This document shows, piece by piece, positions 5,561 through 5,672 of a stretch of 5,672 bases of DNA. Within the stretch, counting starts at the first letter, position 1. The number at the start of each line of letters is the position of its first letter. The DNA is from Polyangia bacterium (GTDB lineage: Bacteria; Myxococcota_A; Polyangia; Polyangiales; Polyangiaceae). The position numbers and the translations under genes were made by a program. Under the pieces are notes generated by a model that was not told the origin of the DNA, searched no databases, and worked only from the letters and a program-made list of their open reading frames with translations. The stretch lies in the NCBI GenBank assembly GCA_030430975.1, contig JAUIKB010000425.1:1-5672 (forward strand), read 5' to 3'.

Positions 5561-5671
5561 CTAGGCGTGAGATTCTAAGAAGCGGCGAATCTCGTCGCGG
5601 ACACGGTCGCGTTCTAGATCGCGGGTCACGATATGCCGACTGCGGGGCAGCATCACGACTTGGACGTCGTG
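5561..5671 (-). CDS. Alpha/beta hydrolase, carboxylesterase-like (C-terminal fragment at window edge)
   Basis: The right edge holds the last 36 codons and TAG stop of a leftward gene. The segment VVMLPRSRHIVTRDLERDRV followed by DEIRRFLESHA matches the C-terminal end of the alpha/beta-hydrolase fold in carboxylesterase and monoacylglycerol-lipase-like proteins, where S-x-H carries the catalytic histidine (H13 of the fragment) and ERDxVxxEIxxFL is the closing helix. The nucleophile serine and acid lie beyond the window. Substrate, full length and signal peptide cannot be judged. It is convergent with dut, 10 bp stop to stop. The reading frame was found by translating the minus strand directly and is supported by the motif despite its shortness. 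Confidence 0.7.
   Translation of the reverse strand, partial: HDVQVVMLPRSRHIVTRDLERDRVRDEIRRFLESHA
5569..5593. repeat. 7-bp inverted repeat at the convergent dut/hydrolase 3' ends
   Basis: GAGATTC (5569-5575) and GAATCTC (5587-5593) are perfectly complementary with an 11-nt loop, inside the last codons of the hydrolase gene and 18 bp beyond the dut stop. It could act as a 3'-end stem for either transcript, but neither strand has a following U run, so it is not a canonical intrinsic terminator. Confidence 0.35.
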
Positions 5672-5672
5672 G

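Noticed and set aside
5552..5568. CGCC-N7-GGCG hairpin between dut and the hydrolase gene as a terminator
   Set aside because: Only a 4-bp stem plus one G-U pair with no U run; likely chance in GC-rich sequence.

Overview
The window is a GC-rich (by eye about 60% G+C), gene-dense stretch of bacterial chromosome made of housekeeping genes. Protein signatures and codon use (strong third-position G/C, GTG starts) suggest a high-GC Gram-negative such as a Myxococcota/deltaproteobacterial lineage. That placement is an impression from the proteins and was not computed. I see no tRNA, rRNA, CRISPR array, insertion sequence, phage gene or attachment site.

Left block (minus strand, 2711 down to 1): three closely packed genes read folC, yajQ, glmM. 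folC (folylpolyglutamate/dihydrofolate synthase) ends 34 bp before yajQ (nucleotide-binding protein of the cyclic-di-GMP-binding YajQ family), which ends 5 bp before the GTG start of glmM (phosphoglucosamine mutase). glmM is cut by the left window edge after 319 codons. The spacing suggests one transcript linking folate metabolism, a nucleotide-binding protein and UDP-GlcNAc/peptidoglycan precursor synthesis.

Divergent intergenic region (2712-2930): about 220 bp between folC and the rightward gene. It has no convincing gene but holds a nested pair of inverted repeats: an outer GC-rich arm pair and a central hairpin. It is the most structured non-coding sequence in the window.

Right block (plus strand, 2931-5550): a secreted MepA-like murein endopeptidase of the LAS metallopeptidase group with unusually basic linkers; a MoxR/RavA-like AAA+ ATPase lacking both a C-terminal LARA-type domain and an adjacent von Willebrand factor A partner; and dut (dUTPase), which starts 15 bp after the ATPase and is probably co-transcribed with it. 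A small hairpin after the peptidase stop and a -10-like element before the ATPase suggest a transcription boundary there.

Right edge (minus strand, 5671-5561): the last 36 codons of an alpha/beta-hydrolase (carboxylesterase/monoacylglycerol-lipase-like), convergent with dut and separated from it by only 10 bp. A 7-bp perfect inverted repeat lies inside its 3' end.

No clearly new multi-gene system is visible. The points most worth a second look are the intergenic inverted-repeat structure, the partnerless RavA-like ATPase coupled to dut, and the basic-tailed MepA homologue.
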